NCBI GenBank assembly: GCA_961205875.1 | Contig: OY540818.1 | Location: 1,534,001 to 1,598,000, forward strand | DNA length: 64,000 nt | Direction: 5' to 3' | Source of the DNA: Sialis fuliginosa | Taxonomy: Eukaryota; Arthropoda; Insecta; Megaloptera; Sialidae | Shown here: positions 1-11,643 of the stretch, one piece after another | How positions within the stretch are numbered: the stretch's first letter is position 1 | Layout of the letters: every line of letters starts with the position of its first letter | Translations under genes and position numbers: made by a program | Notes under the pieces: model-generated | Database searches by the model: none | Seen by the model: the letters and a program-made list of their open reading frames with translations, nothing else | What the model was told of the DNA's origin: nothing

Positions 1-52
1 TATATTTTTAATTTTTTGACAATTTCTATCTAAATCTAAATTTATGCAAATG

Positions 53-118
53 TCAAAATGACGTCAAAGTGACATTTAAAACGCCAAAGTGACATTTAAA
101 ACGTCAAAATGACACTTA
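53..118. repeat. Short 21-bp tandem repeat
   Basis: About three units of a 21-bp motif built on 'aaagtgacatttaaaacg' follow one another, with single-base differences. The rest of positions 1-260 is AT-rich and shows no gene or other feature I can name. Confidence 0.6.
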
Positions 119-270
119 ATATATCCAATCAAAATTAAATATCAATTTAGAAAAACAAAACACGAATTTTTAAAATTAATTTAGATAAATCTTTGTAAGG
201 GAATATTTTACAACAAACGTAGTAGACCCATATTATAGGAAATTTAATTCTCTACAAAAAATATTCTATA

Positions 271-600
271 AAATTTTCTCGTAACATGTGTCGTTCTTGA
301 GATATCTTGAAAAAATAAATATTTTGGGGTGTCACCCCTCCCCCTTACACACGATTTTGATGATTTTGAAATGGGACCGTCCTCAAACCAAACCCAACCA
401 TCCGACCAAGTTTCAATAATATCGGTTCAGTGGTTCATGAGTTATGCGTGTGACAAGGATTCAGGGGACAGACGGACGGACGGACGGACACACGGACAGA
501 CAGACAGACACGGAACGAAAAGTGTTTGTCTTGACGTGAAACGGATAAATAAATTTAAAATTTTGAAATTGGAGAACTTTTTTTTTGTCTCAATCTGAAA
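271..600 (+). repeat. Dispersed transposon fragment with GGAC/GACA microsatellite
   Basis: The stretch reads like the common insect repeat tail in which a 'gttcagtggttcatgagtta' phrase runs into a GGAC/GACA microsatellite (about 470-511). An 89-codon frame lies across it, but it is created by the microsatellite and has no domain. I see no ends and cannot assign a superfamily. Positions 600-770 are AT-rich with nothing recognisable. Confidence 0.4.
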
Positions 601-775
601 CGATCACATAGCTTCTCGTATCTTCGATATTGCGAGGAAGCAATATTAATAAACTCATTATGTTTATCAACATAATATAACTGATTATTATTTTTAGTAT
701 ATTTTTTACTATTTACATATATATTTTCATTCATTCATTATGTGTATCATGTTGTTACTTATTATACATATATAC

Positions 776-2293
776 AGGGTGGAGCAATAGTGTGTGGAAG
801 TTCGATAGCTCGTAGATTATAACAGATAAGAAAAAAATTCTAATGCAGATGGAAACTGTGGGTAAATGCGCATACATAGAAATTATTTTCAAATGTACAG
901 GGTGCTACAAAAAAGTGTGGAACGCTTAAGGTAATTTTTTTTAAATGGAATGCCCTGATTATTTTTGCATATTTAAAACTTCTCTTGGGATGTTTATTCA
1001 TATCAAAAATATTAGCCCCATCTGATGCCCGGTTTAGACTTAAATATATATTTTTCAAAAAAATTGACTTTTACATTACTCCACTTAAAAATTCACCACT
1101 TCCGCGGCCGCAGCTTTGAAGACGAAATTAAATATGGACCTTATTGTAGGAGGTTGGTGTGTACTTTTGCTTCAATATCTTTGAGCCACCATGTACAGGG
1201 TGTTCAAAATTAATTTCCAAATTTTGAGAACTTCAAAGTTATTTTTCTCAACTATTTCAAATGGAACACCCTATATATTTTTTAATGATGTTATGTAGAA
1301 TTACATAACGAACATTTTTTGTTTATTCATCCTTATGGTTATTTGTAACCATTTTAGAATTATTGAGCAAAAAGTACATAATTCAACAATATTTACTAAA
1401 AAAAAGTTAAATTTTTTTCAAATAAAATAAAACACCATGTACAGGATCTTCATGTTACCCATAAAAACAGCTTGAATTTTTTTCAGCTAGCAAACAGACG
1501 CTTTATTGTTTTATTGAACACAAACAACCAAAATAATTTACAATCATATAAATTCATTAATGAGCAGTGTGAAATTGAGACAGAAACATAAAATGCTGTT
1601 TTTATGGGCAACATTAAGATCCTGTACATGGTGTTTTATTTTATTTGAAAAAAATTTAACTTTTTTTTAGTAAATATTGTTGAATTATGTACTTTTTGCT
1701 CAATAATTCTAAAATGGTTACAAATAACCATAAGGATGAATAAACAAAAAATGTTCGTTATGTAATTCTACATAACATCATTAAAAAATATATAGGGTGT
1801 TCCATTTGAAATAGTTGAGAAAAATAACTTTGAAGTTCTCAAAATTTGAAAATTAATTTTGAACACCCTGTACATGGTGGCTCAAAGATATTGAAACAAA
1901 AGTACACACCAACCTCCTACAATAAGGTCCATATTTAATTTCGTCTTCAAAGCTGCGGCCGCGGAAGTGGTGAATTTTTAAGTGGAGTAATGTAAAAGTC
2001 AATTTTTTTGAAAAATATATTATTACGTCTAAACTGGACATCAGATGGGGCTAATATTTTTGATATGAATAAACATCCCAAGAGAAGTTTTAAATATGCA
2101 AAAATAATCAGGGCATTCCATTTAAAAAAAATTACCTTAAGCGTTCCACACTTTTTTGTAGCACCCTGTACATTTGAAAATAATTTCTATGTATGCGCAT
2201 TTACCCACAGTTTCCATCTGCAATAGAATTTTTTTTTATCTGTTATGGTCTACGAGCTATCGAACTTCCACACACTATTGCCCCACCCTGTAT
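776..2293. mobile_element. Large foldback element (foldback A)
   Basis: The sequence from 'cagggtggagcaatagtg' at the left is repeated in reverse complement up to 'ccccaccctg' at the right. The arms are about 690 bp (776-1470 and 1590-2293) and the spacer about 120 bp. They are nearly identical over their whole length, including two matching 60-70-codon shadow frames, one per arm. Motifs such as 'acagggtg' and 'aacaccctatata' recur inside each arm. TA lies on both sides, compatible with a TA target duplication. No transposase is present. It could be a snap-back MITE or two inverted copies of one element. Confidence 0.8.
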
Positions 2294-2295
2294 AT

Positions 2296-3582
2296 TAGGG
2301 TGGTCGTTATTTCCCAAATTGCTCGGATCCTCGCTCCTACCCCCCAAAAAGTTAGTTTAGGACTATAAAAGAAGAAACCCGTCGCTAAAACTCCCAACAG
2401 TAGTCGCTAAACCCTGCCCGTTTTCAAAAAACCGTTTTTTCGCATTATTACGATGTTATATTCGATAATGCGTGATAAGGACGTAATAAAATTTTCCTAA
2501 AATTTTGTGGACAATTATATTTGTAGTATATTGAAGAAACTTTGTTCCTCTATCGTTTAAGATGCTTAAAAATTTTTTTAATATAAATATAACGTTCCAA
2601 ATCCGGAAAAAGCGAAAAATTAACCTTTTTTGAGTTTTTTTGGAATTTTGAGAAATTGTCGAATTGTATTGGCCTAAACAAATGTTACTACATTAAAGTA
2701 GACTTTAAGACCTTTAATTTTTTTTTTAAAGATGTCTCTAAGTGATTTAGGTGCCGAGATATAAATATTTCAACAACAGGTAATAATAACGCATATCACT
2801 AGTAGTCTGTATCACAGAATTAAGATACTCCAGAAGCGACACTCAACGTTAAAAAACTGGCAATCGTTTTTACATACACTCTATGGATATTATGACGTCA
2901 TCTGACGTTTCCAGTTGCTCCTTCTGATTGGTCAAACTAAGTAACATTTCAACCAATCATTTTACAGTATCATTCCTCTGATTGGTTGAATATTACATCA
3001 TAATATTACAAAACATCAGATTGGGATTTATTAAAACCTTAAAATTAAATTATATAATTTCGTTGTTAAAAGATTACGTTTTTAAATTTTTTTTCATATT
3101 TAAACAATTATATCTCAGCACCTAAATCACTTAGAGACATCTTTAAAAAAAGAAATTAAAGGTCTTAAAGTCTACTTTAATGTAGTAACATTTGTTTAGG
3201 CCAATACAATTCGACAATTTCTCAAAATTCCAAAAAAGCTCAAAAAAAGGTTAATTTTTCGCTTTTTTCCGGATTTGGAACGTTATATTTACGTTAAAAA
3301 ATGTTTTAAGCATCTTAAACGATAGAGGAACAAAGTTTCTTCAATATACTACAAATATAATTGTCCACAAAATTTTAGGAAAATTTTATAAAGTCCTTAT
3401 CAGGCATTATAGAATATAACATCGTAATAATGCGAAAAAACGGTTTTTTGAAAACGGGCAGGGTTTAGCGACTACTGTTGGGAGTTTTAGCGACGGGTTT
3501 CTTCTTTTACAGTCCTAAACTAACTTTTTGGGGGGTAGGAGCGAGGATCCGAGCAGTTTGGGAAATAACGACCACCCTAATA
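2296..3582. mobile_element. Large foldback element (foldback B)
   Basis: Inverted arms of about 470 bp run 2297-2766 and 3109-3582, from 'tagggtggtcgttatttccc' to its reverse complement. A spacer of about 340 bp separates them. The arms differ by scattered substitutions and small indels, so this is not a simple sequencing fold-back. The element abuts foldback A within a few bases at a TA-rich joint. No coding capacity is visible. Confidence 0.8.
2885..2990. promoter_or_regulatory. CRE-like palindrome and three CCAAT-type motifs in the foldback B spacer
   Basis: The unpaired spacer holds TGACGTCA (about 2892-2899) and, within 100 bp, three ATTGG/CCAAT motifs: 'ctgattggtc', 'caaccaatca' and 'ctgattggttg'. 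These match consensus sites for CREB/ATF and NF-Y. That is motif matching only; no transcript or initiator is evident. Confidence 0.25.
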
Positions 3583-4585
3583 TGTATAGTATATTTTATA
3601 TATTTTTTTTATAAATACGCGATTTTCACCAATGTAATGTGTAATAACTGATTTGATTCGTTTTTGGTCCCTAGTGGGACCGTCCTGTGATTCAAACTCA
3701 GTCATGAAATTGGAGAAAATTAATTAATTAATTATTGTGTCATTTTGGATCTTTGATGTAGATCTCCCCTTTATGTATATGTTCTCGCAATATAATCGAC
3801 GTCACGAGTCTTTTGTGTAGATCTTCCTTTTAATCGTGGGTTTCTGGTTTGTATGTGTTCGCAATGTCTTCGAGAAAACGTACAAATATATCGCCCGCGG
3901 TTTTTATTTCACATCTATACATGAACTCCGCTAAAAGTCTCAATATTTATTGTACTAGGATAATAGGGATTACTAAAGTTTATGATAGTCCTACATTAAT
4001 TTGCATAGCGATAGCCACTGGATGACCGGTAAGAGTCAAAACAATATGTACGTGCAATCCAAGAAATTTTTAATGCTGGTATCCGGCTTAGCTACTTGAT
4101 GATCGGTTTAAGTCAAAACAAATTGTTTTGAAATTTTGTATTATACCTTTTCCAATCTTTTACCGGCAATTCCTTTGTGTATGTTGAATCATATTTTGCT
4201 AATTTTAAATCGATTAATTAAAAAATGTAGGTATAACGTGACGTCAATTATATTATATACCTACATACATATATAAAAGAGACAAATAAAGGAAAAATCT
4301 ACACCAAACCCAAAATTTCACGGAACCTACCAGAATTTCTTATTACACATTACGATGGTTAATTATACATATATATGAAAAATAAAATACACACACATAT
4401 TTTAGAAGTGTCATATGTGAACATAAAACTACGGTCTCGATAATTATAAATACCAGTACATATAACAATAAAATATAATATAATATAATAATCATATATT
4501 GATAAACATAATAGGTAAGTTTATTAATATAATACAATATTATATTACAATTAGGGTTTGCAATCCCGCAATGCGGGATCCCGCA
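3583..4585. other. Gene-free AT-rich DNA
   Basis: No coding frame of interest was found. Two diverged direct copies of a phrase ending 'gtcaaaacaa' lie near 4014-4050 and 4088-4122. A perfect 12-bp palindrome GCGGGATCCCGC sits at about 4573-4584, at the border of the next repeat. Nothing else is recognised. Confidence 0.5.
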
Positions 4586-5590
4586 AAATTTGTCATCCGT
4601 TGACATCTACGAGGTCAGGTTCAAGGTCATTTCAGGGTCAAAGTAGGAAAAACCGCTCGAAAATTCTGACAAAACAGTACATATAGATTTTTGTGGTTGC
4701 TGAATTAAAATTTAAGGTCCGTAGACTTTTACAATCTCAGTTTCAAGGTTATTTCAAGGTCCAATTTTTATTTTTACAAATTGCTAAATGATTCTGGTAA
4801 AAGGTGTATATAGGTTTCTCTGGTCGCTGATTCTGAATTTAACGTCCGTTGACCTCTACGAGGTCAGGTTCAAGGTCATTTGAAGGTCAAAGTGGGAAAT
4901 ATCACTCGAAAGTTCTGACAAAACAGTACATTTAGGTTTTTGGGGTCGCTGTATTAAAATTTGAAGTCCGTAGACCCCTACAATGTCAGTTTCAAGGTTA
5001 TTTCAAAGTCAAATTTTTAAAAATCGCTAAATGAATCTAGTAAAAGGTGATATATAGGTTTCCCTGGTCGCTGATTCTGAATTTGATGTCTGTTGACCTC
5101 TACAAGGTCAGATTCAAACCTATATGTACAGTTTCGAGCGAGTTTTCCCACTTTTTCTTGAAATGACCTTGAACCTGACCTCGTAGAGGTCAACAGACAT
5201 CAAATTTAGAATCAGCAACCAGAGAACCCTATATATCACCATTTACCTGATTCATTTAGCGATTTAAAAAAATAAAATTTTGATCTTAAAATAACCTTGA
5301 AAATGACATTGTAGGGTCTATGGACCTCAAATTTTAATTAAGCGACCCCAAAAACCTATATGTACTGTTTTGTCAGAATTTTCGAGCAATTTTTCCCACT
5401 TTGACCTTGAAATGACCTTAAACCTGACCTCAAAGAGGTCAACGGATGTCAAATTCAGAATCAGCGAACAGAAAAACCTATATATCACCTTTTACCAGAA
5501 TCATTTAGCGATTTTTAAAAATTGACACTAAAATGACCTTGAAATTGAGCTAACCAAGGTCAACGGACCTCAGATTCGGATTCAGGACGT
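4586..5590. repeat. Inverted array of ~245-bp units rich in AGGTCA hexamers
   Basis: Two direct units with a period of about 246 bp (matching points near 4615 and 4861) run rightward to about 5110. Diverged copies then follow in the opposite orientation to about 5590. Each unit contains several AGGTCA/TGACCT hexamers, some as TCAAGGTCA, inside phrases like 'gaggtcaggttcaaggtcat'. The unit also carries a phrase reading 'cctatatgtactgttttgtc' in one orientation. No protein is encoded. Confidence 0.75.
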
Positions 5591-7618
5591 CAAAATACAT
5601 AAGAATACAATGGTCTCGTCAAATATTCATAAACTTTTGTTTTTTTGTAAACCTGTGTAATCATTGTTTTTCAATTCCTTTGTAGCGGTTAAGTTAATAG
5701 TATCAAAATACATATTGTTAATGAAAAATAATAAAATTATATCATCTGAAGTCATATTAGTCAGTTGTTTGTGCCTCCTGCAAAATTAGAAAAATGGCGC
5801 TTACGATACTGTGCCTTGTAGGGGACGATATATAGGATATATAATGACAAATGTGTAGATAACAAAATTCTATATATTTTAAAATATCTTGTCAATTCAA
5901 AAGCTGTATGTTTGTTAATTCAGTAACAAATTCAGTGGGGGGGGGGGGGGGGGTTGATAAAAAAAAACGTTTTAAAAAATCCAGCCCAAGTTTTATTTTA
6001 TTTTATTTTTTCAATAAATACAAAAAAAGTTGTAATAAAATTGTATTGATGTAATTGCGTCTAAAAAAAAAAAGCTGTCCTCAGTGTTTTCATTATATAA
6101 AAATATACAATTCGGTCAAGACATACACGGGTGTATAATGTGTATACCATAATGCCCGTTTGCACCGTGTTAGTTAAGTCTGACTTAAATTTAAGTCAAA
6201 CTTAAGACAACGATTTTCGTTGCGCCATTCTGTGTCATTCGAATATATTAAAAAAACATTTTTAATCAATTTTAATCACATTTAGTAGAACTACAAACAT
6301 AGCTATTTATGAAAAATTACCATTCTTGTTCAATTTTGTGTTCAAAATCTACACCTAAGCTTTTCCAAAGTTATTTAATGGTTCTACTAAAATAAGCTTT
6401 GAATATATTGAGTATAGAAAAAAGAGAAAAAATGTGTTAAATTGACCTGCATTTAACAATAGGTACGTCATAAATTAAAAAATCGAAAAAAAAATTATCT
6501 ACTATATATAACTGATAATCATTTTTTTGACCATTTCCACTCATCGGAGAACCGTGAAATTTGGTATATACATTCCTTGCGGGTAAAAAATAACAACTAG
6601 TGAGCCTTTTTTGAAAAAGTTTATAAATAAGATAACAAGTGCCCCCAATTTTTCAAAAAAAAAGTTACAATTTTTTTATTATTTTTCTTATATTCCTTGG
6701 GCGATATAATGTAAGGTTCAAATTTCATATTTAAAAAAAATGAAAAAAAAAGTTTTGTTGTAAAAAAGTATCAAAACGAAAACCGATATTAGATTTTTAA
6801 AATTTTTTTTTAAATACTTTGGTTAATTGACAACCATGAACCTGTGTCTGATTTTTGAAAAAGATATATTAACGGTGTGAAAATATTGCCCCAAAGTTAC
6901 ATCTAATCTATTTTAACTCATCTACTAAATTAATTTCAAATGTCATTGCTATGGAAACAATTTTTTATGGACTATTGACAAAAATTTGACAGGTCGCCAT
7001 TTTTAATTTTATGATTTAAATACATTAGAAATACAAGATAAAGTATCTATAAAAATATTGTAAAGCAATTGTAACTGTTATTATACTCAAGAACTCAAGA
7101 TTATAGACAAGGTTGGTAAAATTTAAACTGTCAAAATAGTTTCAGATTATAATTAACGTTTGTGATATTTTCTATTATTTTTAAATATTATGTAGCTAAT
7201 ATTCAATACAAATGCCGTAAATACCAAAGCATATAAACGATTGAATTAATAATGTTAATTGTTAATATACATCAATGCATCTAGAAAACATACAATAGGT
7301 TTGTTAATGTAATTTCCTATTAAAAATTAAAAATATGTAATTTAGGTATTTGTTCATTTTGTAGAAAATAATTATGTAGAAACACAAAATAAAATAGACA
7401 TTCAAGACAAATACCAAAACAAGTCAATGATAGATAATACAAATTTGAAAAAATATAGGTAATGTATTTGTTGCATTTTAAAAACACGTTCTGTAATTTG
7501 TCGATCTATACATATATTTTATAAGAAAGGCAAAAAATGCTTTTAATATATGTATATAACGATATGTTCAAAATCTTGATTAAACTCCAGAACAACAGTA
7601 CAAATATAAGGTTTTTGG
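5591..7618. other. Gene-free region with a 17-base poly-G tract
   Basis: This is AT-rich DNA with no convincing coding frame. A run of 17 G residues lies at 5937-5953. A short inverted motif (AAGTCTGACTTAAATTTAAG and its neighbours) lies near 6175-6205. The stretch 6480-7000 looks like diffuse old transposon sequence without definable ends. Confidence 0.5.
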
Positions 7619-7619
7619 C

Positions 7620-7978
7620 TAATACGGAGAGTCTGGGGGCACTCTGTCAGATTTGTGAAAAATCACGTATATAGTTATTCAGAATAGGGTAGACGCGCAT
7701 GCGTGACTAGATTAGGGTTACCAACTTTTATAAATCACGCATTTTATTAAATAATTGACCACGTTTAGCTGTGTTATATTTAATTATTTAGTTTAAGTTA
7801 GAGTAGTCCAGATAGATTGGTTCGTTTTCAGGTAGGGTTAGGTTAGGTTTATGAATTTCTGTCTATGCACTAAATAATATATTAACATAGATACAACATA
7901 CTCTACTCTATTCTAACACATCAACATGTGATTTTCAGAGTTTTTGACAGAGGGCCCCCAGACTCTCCGTATTTACTA
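7620..7978. mobile_element. Small MITE, about 360 bp
   Basis: Terminal inverted repeats read 'aatacggagagtctgggggc' on the left and the near-perfect reverse complement at 7949-7975. No ORF of note lies inside. The flanks do not show a clear target duplication, so the superfamily stays open. Confidence 0.7.
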
Positions 7979-8061
7979 GGTTTTTAATTAAATTAAGAAG
8001 AAATGGAAATAATAAATAATAATTTTAAAAGTTATAGGTACGTTATATATATATATATATA

Positions 8062-9052
8062 TTAGACTGGTTCAAAAAAAGTGACTATTTTTTTTTTTTT
8101 CGAAACAATTCCATTTATACCTTCGAGGAGGTGTAGAAAGATGCCTGTTAAAAGGAGAGCTCTTAATATTAATATTTAGAGGTCGCTCATCACAGATTTC
8201 TATTTCCCATTGAAATAACATTGGAAAAAATTTTTTTGAACTTTGGAATTTTATATTTCGGTCTAGAAGCAAAGTGCCGGATGAGCGATACATATTTTTA
8301 TAGAAAATAAGTTGCTCTACAAAAAAGGTTTCTTATCATTTTTCATAAATCTAGGGAAAAGTAGGGCCATTTAAAAATTCTAGATTTGTGAAGTTAATCG
8401 TTTCACGTTCTAGATTTCCTTCAAAAAATAGATGAATAAATACAAAGATGTCGATAAAAAAATGCCAATCTTAAAAGAAATACTGCTTAAAATCCATCAA
8501 TATATAAAAATTTATTTCTACATAAATATTTCGTTTAACATTACTTTATAAAACAATATTTTCTCCAATTGAAAGCGTGTAAATTTTTATCAAAAAGTAC
8601 GGATGATTATTTCAAAGTTTTCCCTAGATAATCATTCATAAAATTTTCATGAATGATTTTATGATTTTAAGTGATAAGTTTTAACATTTTGTCAGAAATC
8701 AAGAAAAAAAACTTAAATTTACTCTAAATTAAACTTTAACCTTGAATAACTTTTGAAGGAGTGAATTTGTCGAAAAATGATAAGAAACCTTTTTTGTAGA
8801 GCAACTAATTTTCTATAAAAATATGTATCGCTCATCCGGCACTTTGCTTCTAGACCGAAATATAAAATTCCAAAGTTCAAAAAAAAATTTTCCAATGTTA
8901 TTTCAATGGGAAATAGAAATCTGTGATGAGCGACCTCTAAATATTAATATTAAGAGCTCTCCTTTTAACAGGCATCTTTCTACACCTCCTCGAAGGTATA
9001 AATGGAATTGTTTCGAAAAAAAAAAATAGTCACTTTTTTTGAACCAGTCTAA
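8062..9052. mobile_element. Foldback element inserted in a TA tract (foldback C)
   Basis: Inverted arms of about 280 bp (8062-8341 and 8774-9052) begin 'ttagactggttcaaaaaaag' and differ by only a few bases. They flank about 430 bp of unpaired AT-rich DNA, which holds a small palindrome near 8632-8660. A (TA)n tract lies on both sides, fitting insertion into TA. A 68-73-codon frame occurs once in each arm and is a repeat shadow. Confidence 0.8.
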
Positions 9053-9078
9053 TATATATTTAATATATATATATTATA

Positions 9079-10396
9079 ATAAACCTAATACAGAATTAAG
9101 TCAGTCGTGTATTAAGTAAGATTTAGAGCTCTTGTTCTTAAAATAACATAATCTCATAAACAAAATTAAATATTCTATATATTATGGAACCATTTAAATA
9201 AATTATTAAGTCAGGCACGTATTAAGGAAATTTGGGCCCGTTTTGTAAATATTTTAAATTTTAGGGAAAAAAAACATGAGATAGTAAGTTGTATGAAACA
9301 TTAAATATATCAAATTAAAGTCAGTGACGTATACTATGGTAACTTATTTTATGTGAAACAAAAACTACAACCGAATTAAGTCAGATGTGTATTAAGTAAG
9401 ATTTGGAGCCCTTCTTCTTAAAATAATGTTATCTCAAAAACAAAATCAAATATGCTATATAATATGTAATCATTTATATAAATTATTAAGTCTGACACGT
9501 ACGAAGGAAAATTTGGGCCCCGTTTTGTGAAAAATTTAACTTTTCAGACAAATAAATAAATAACATGAGATAGTAAGTTGTATGAAACATTGACTGTATA
9601 AAATTTAAGTCAGTCACGTATTAAGGTAAATTTAATGCCCTTTTTAATAAAATATTGTAATATCCGAAATAAAATGAAAAAAATACTATGGTATTATTGA
9701 TTATGTTCTGTGAAACAAAAATTATAACAAAATTTAGTCAGATGTGTATTAAGTAAGATTTAATACCACTTTTCTTAATGTAACGTAATCTCAGAAACAA
9801 ATGCATACGTACTATATAATATGTAATCATTTATATAAATGATTAAGTCAGACACGTATTAAGGAAAATTTGGGCCCCGTTTTCTAAATATTTTAAATTT
9901 TAGATAAATAAAAAAATAACATGAGATAGTAAATTGAAATATTTTTTAATATTTTTTTCTGCTTTCTTACGTATTAAAACGAGCATGTATAAATGATAAT
10001 TTTTGCCCGTTTTGTAATAGTGATGACGACGTATCAAAAATACAATTATATTATGAAAAAGAAAATAATTATTTCAAAATTTTAGTAATAAAATTCAAAT
10101 ATAATAAAAATTAAATGAGTTCTGGATACTATTAAATAAGTATAATAAATGCAGTTTACAGTTCTGTTATGAATTTAGGAAATTACTCAAATAACATTTC
10201 TTGATAATTAAACATAATTTTGATGTTAATTTTATTTAAAAGTAATTTTCTTTTCATAAATACTGGATATCTAACGCTTCGCAGGTGATAAATTTTTTAT
10301 TTTGTTCTTTTTTAGCATTAAAAATATTATTTACAATATTTTGGGTTTCAATTAACTACAGCAAATATCGTATACCTAAATACCTATAATCTATTA
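9079..10396. repeat. Left arm of giant inverted repeat, with higher-order satellite
   Basis: Positions 9079-10020 are tandem ~120-bp monomers centred on 'aagtcagacacgtattaagg'. Three monomer types alternate: one ending in 'gggccc(c)gtttt', one in 'aatgccctttt', one in 'gcccttcttctta'. Marks of the third type fall near 9101, 9378 and 9740, so the higher-order period is about 280-365 bp. The non-tandem end (10020-10396) matches 14298-14700 in reverse complement. No gene lies here. Confidence 0.75.
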
Positions 10397-11641
10397 TACC
10401 TATGTTATATGTAATGTTTTTATATAGGTACTGTTTATATTTTTACTGTCGATTGTCTGTTTTTAACTTTGCAGATGTTTTAAGTAATAAAGAAATTTCT
10501 TTCTTTCTAGACTTTGGATTTACTGTTGGTTAAAATGAGAGCGATATATGTCAAAACATTGCTGTTCGTATAACATATGTATGGTGTATAGGTACAGAAA
10601 CAAATAAATATTATATAACAATATAAAAGATGTGTACATCTCTTTTACACTTGTACAATATTATGAATAATGACAAATATGTTCAACTTGCAGCCTGGTA
10701 AAATTTCAATTAAAACGTACATCTAATTAATATACATATATTCAAGATAATTTGCTTTGATTGAAAAGGACAAAGTGAGATTAATAGGGTTTCTTCGGAA
10801 CCTTAAAAAAGATTTGAAAATCTAATATCTACAATTAATAAAAATTTACAAAAAACATTAATAAATGAACTATCAACTCAAAATGAACATACATATAAAA
10901 CTCTAAAAATAAAAATATAATTTTTATTATTGTCACAAACACATCTTGCATTTTTAAATTTAGTTTATAGATGTTTAGTTTTAGAGGATTTAACCGTATG
11001 GTCTACTGTACTTGGATTATTGAATAGAATGAAAACGACATATATTTTTCTCCTTGTTACATACATAACCTACAAAGACCTTGTATTCATAAACAAGGAT
11101 AATTTTATTATTTAACTATACAAGTTATGAATACATCTCTATTTCACAAAATACTAAATATTATCCACTAAATTGTATAGTGTAACAAATGCATTCGTAG
11201 CTTGCAAATTACAGAGCTATTGCAATAATTGTAAGTTATAAATTTTTTAAAGGTTTAATCAATTGTTGAAATTTTACCAGGCTGCAAGTTGAACATATTT
11301 GTCATTATTCATAATATTGTACAAGTGTAAAAGAGATGTACACATCTTTTATATTGTTATATAATATAACTCTCTTTGTTTCTGTACCTATACACCATAG
11401 GTGTATACATAATGATATTATGTTATACATATGTATAACATATGTATAACATAATGATATTATGTTATACGAACAGCAATGTTTTGACATATATCGCTCT
11501 CATTTTAACCAACAGTAAATCCAAAGTCTAGAAAGAAAGAAATTTCTTTATTACTTAAAACATCTGCAAAGTTAAAAACAGACAATCGACAGTAAAAATA
11601 TAAACATTACCTATATAAAAACATTACATATAACATAGGTA
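10397..11641. mobile_element. Foldback element nested at the centre (foldback D)
   Basis: Arms 10397-10717 and 11265-11641 are reverse complements, sharing for example the stretch that ends 'gacaatcgacagt'. The right arm has an extra palindromic block at about 11401-11472 made of 'cataatgatattatg' and its reverse complement around 'catatgtataacatatg'. The spacer includes 10735-10806, a copy (reverse strand) of the repeat also found at 41365-41480. No gene is present. Confidence 0.75.
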
Positions 11642-11643
11642 TA

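Noticed and set aside
329-598. 89-codon plus-strand ORF
   Set aside because: Its composition comes from the GGAC/GACA microsatellite and a dispersed repeat; no domain and no conserved motif.
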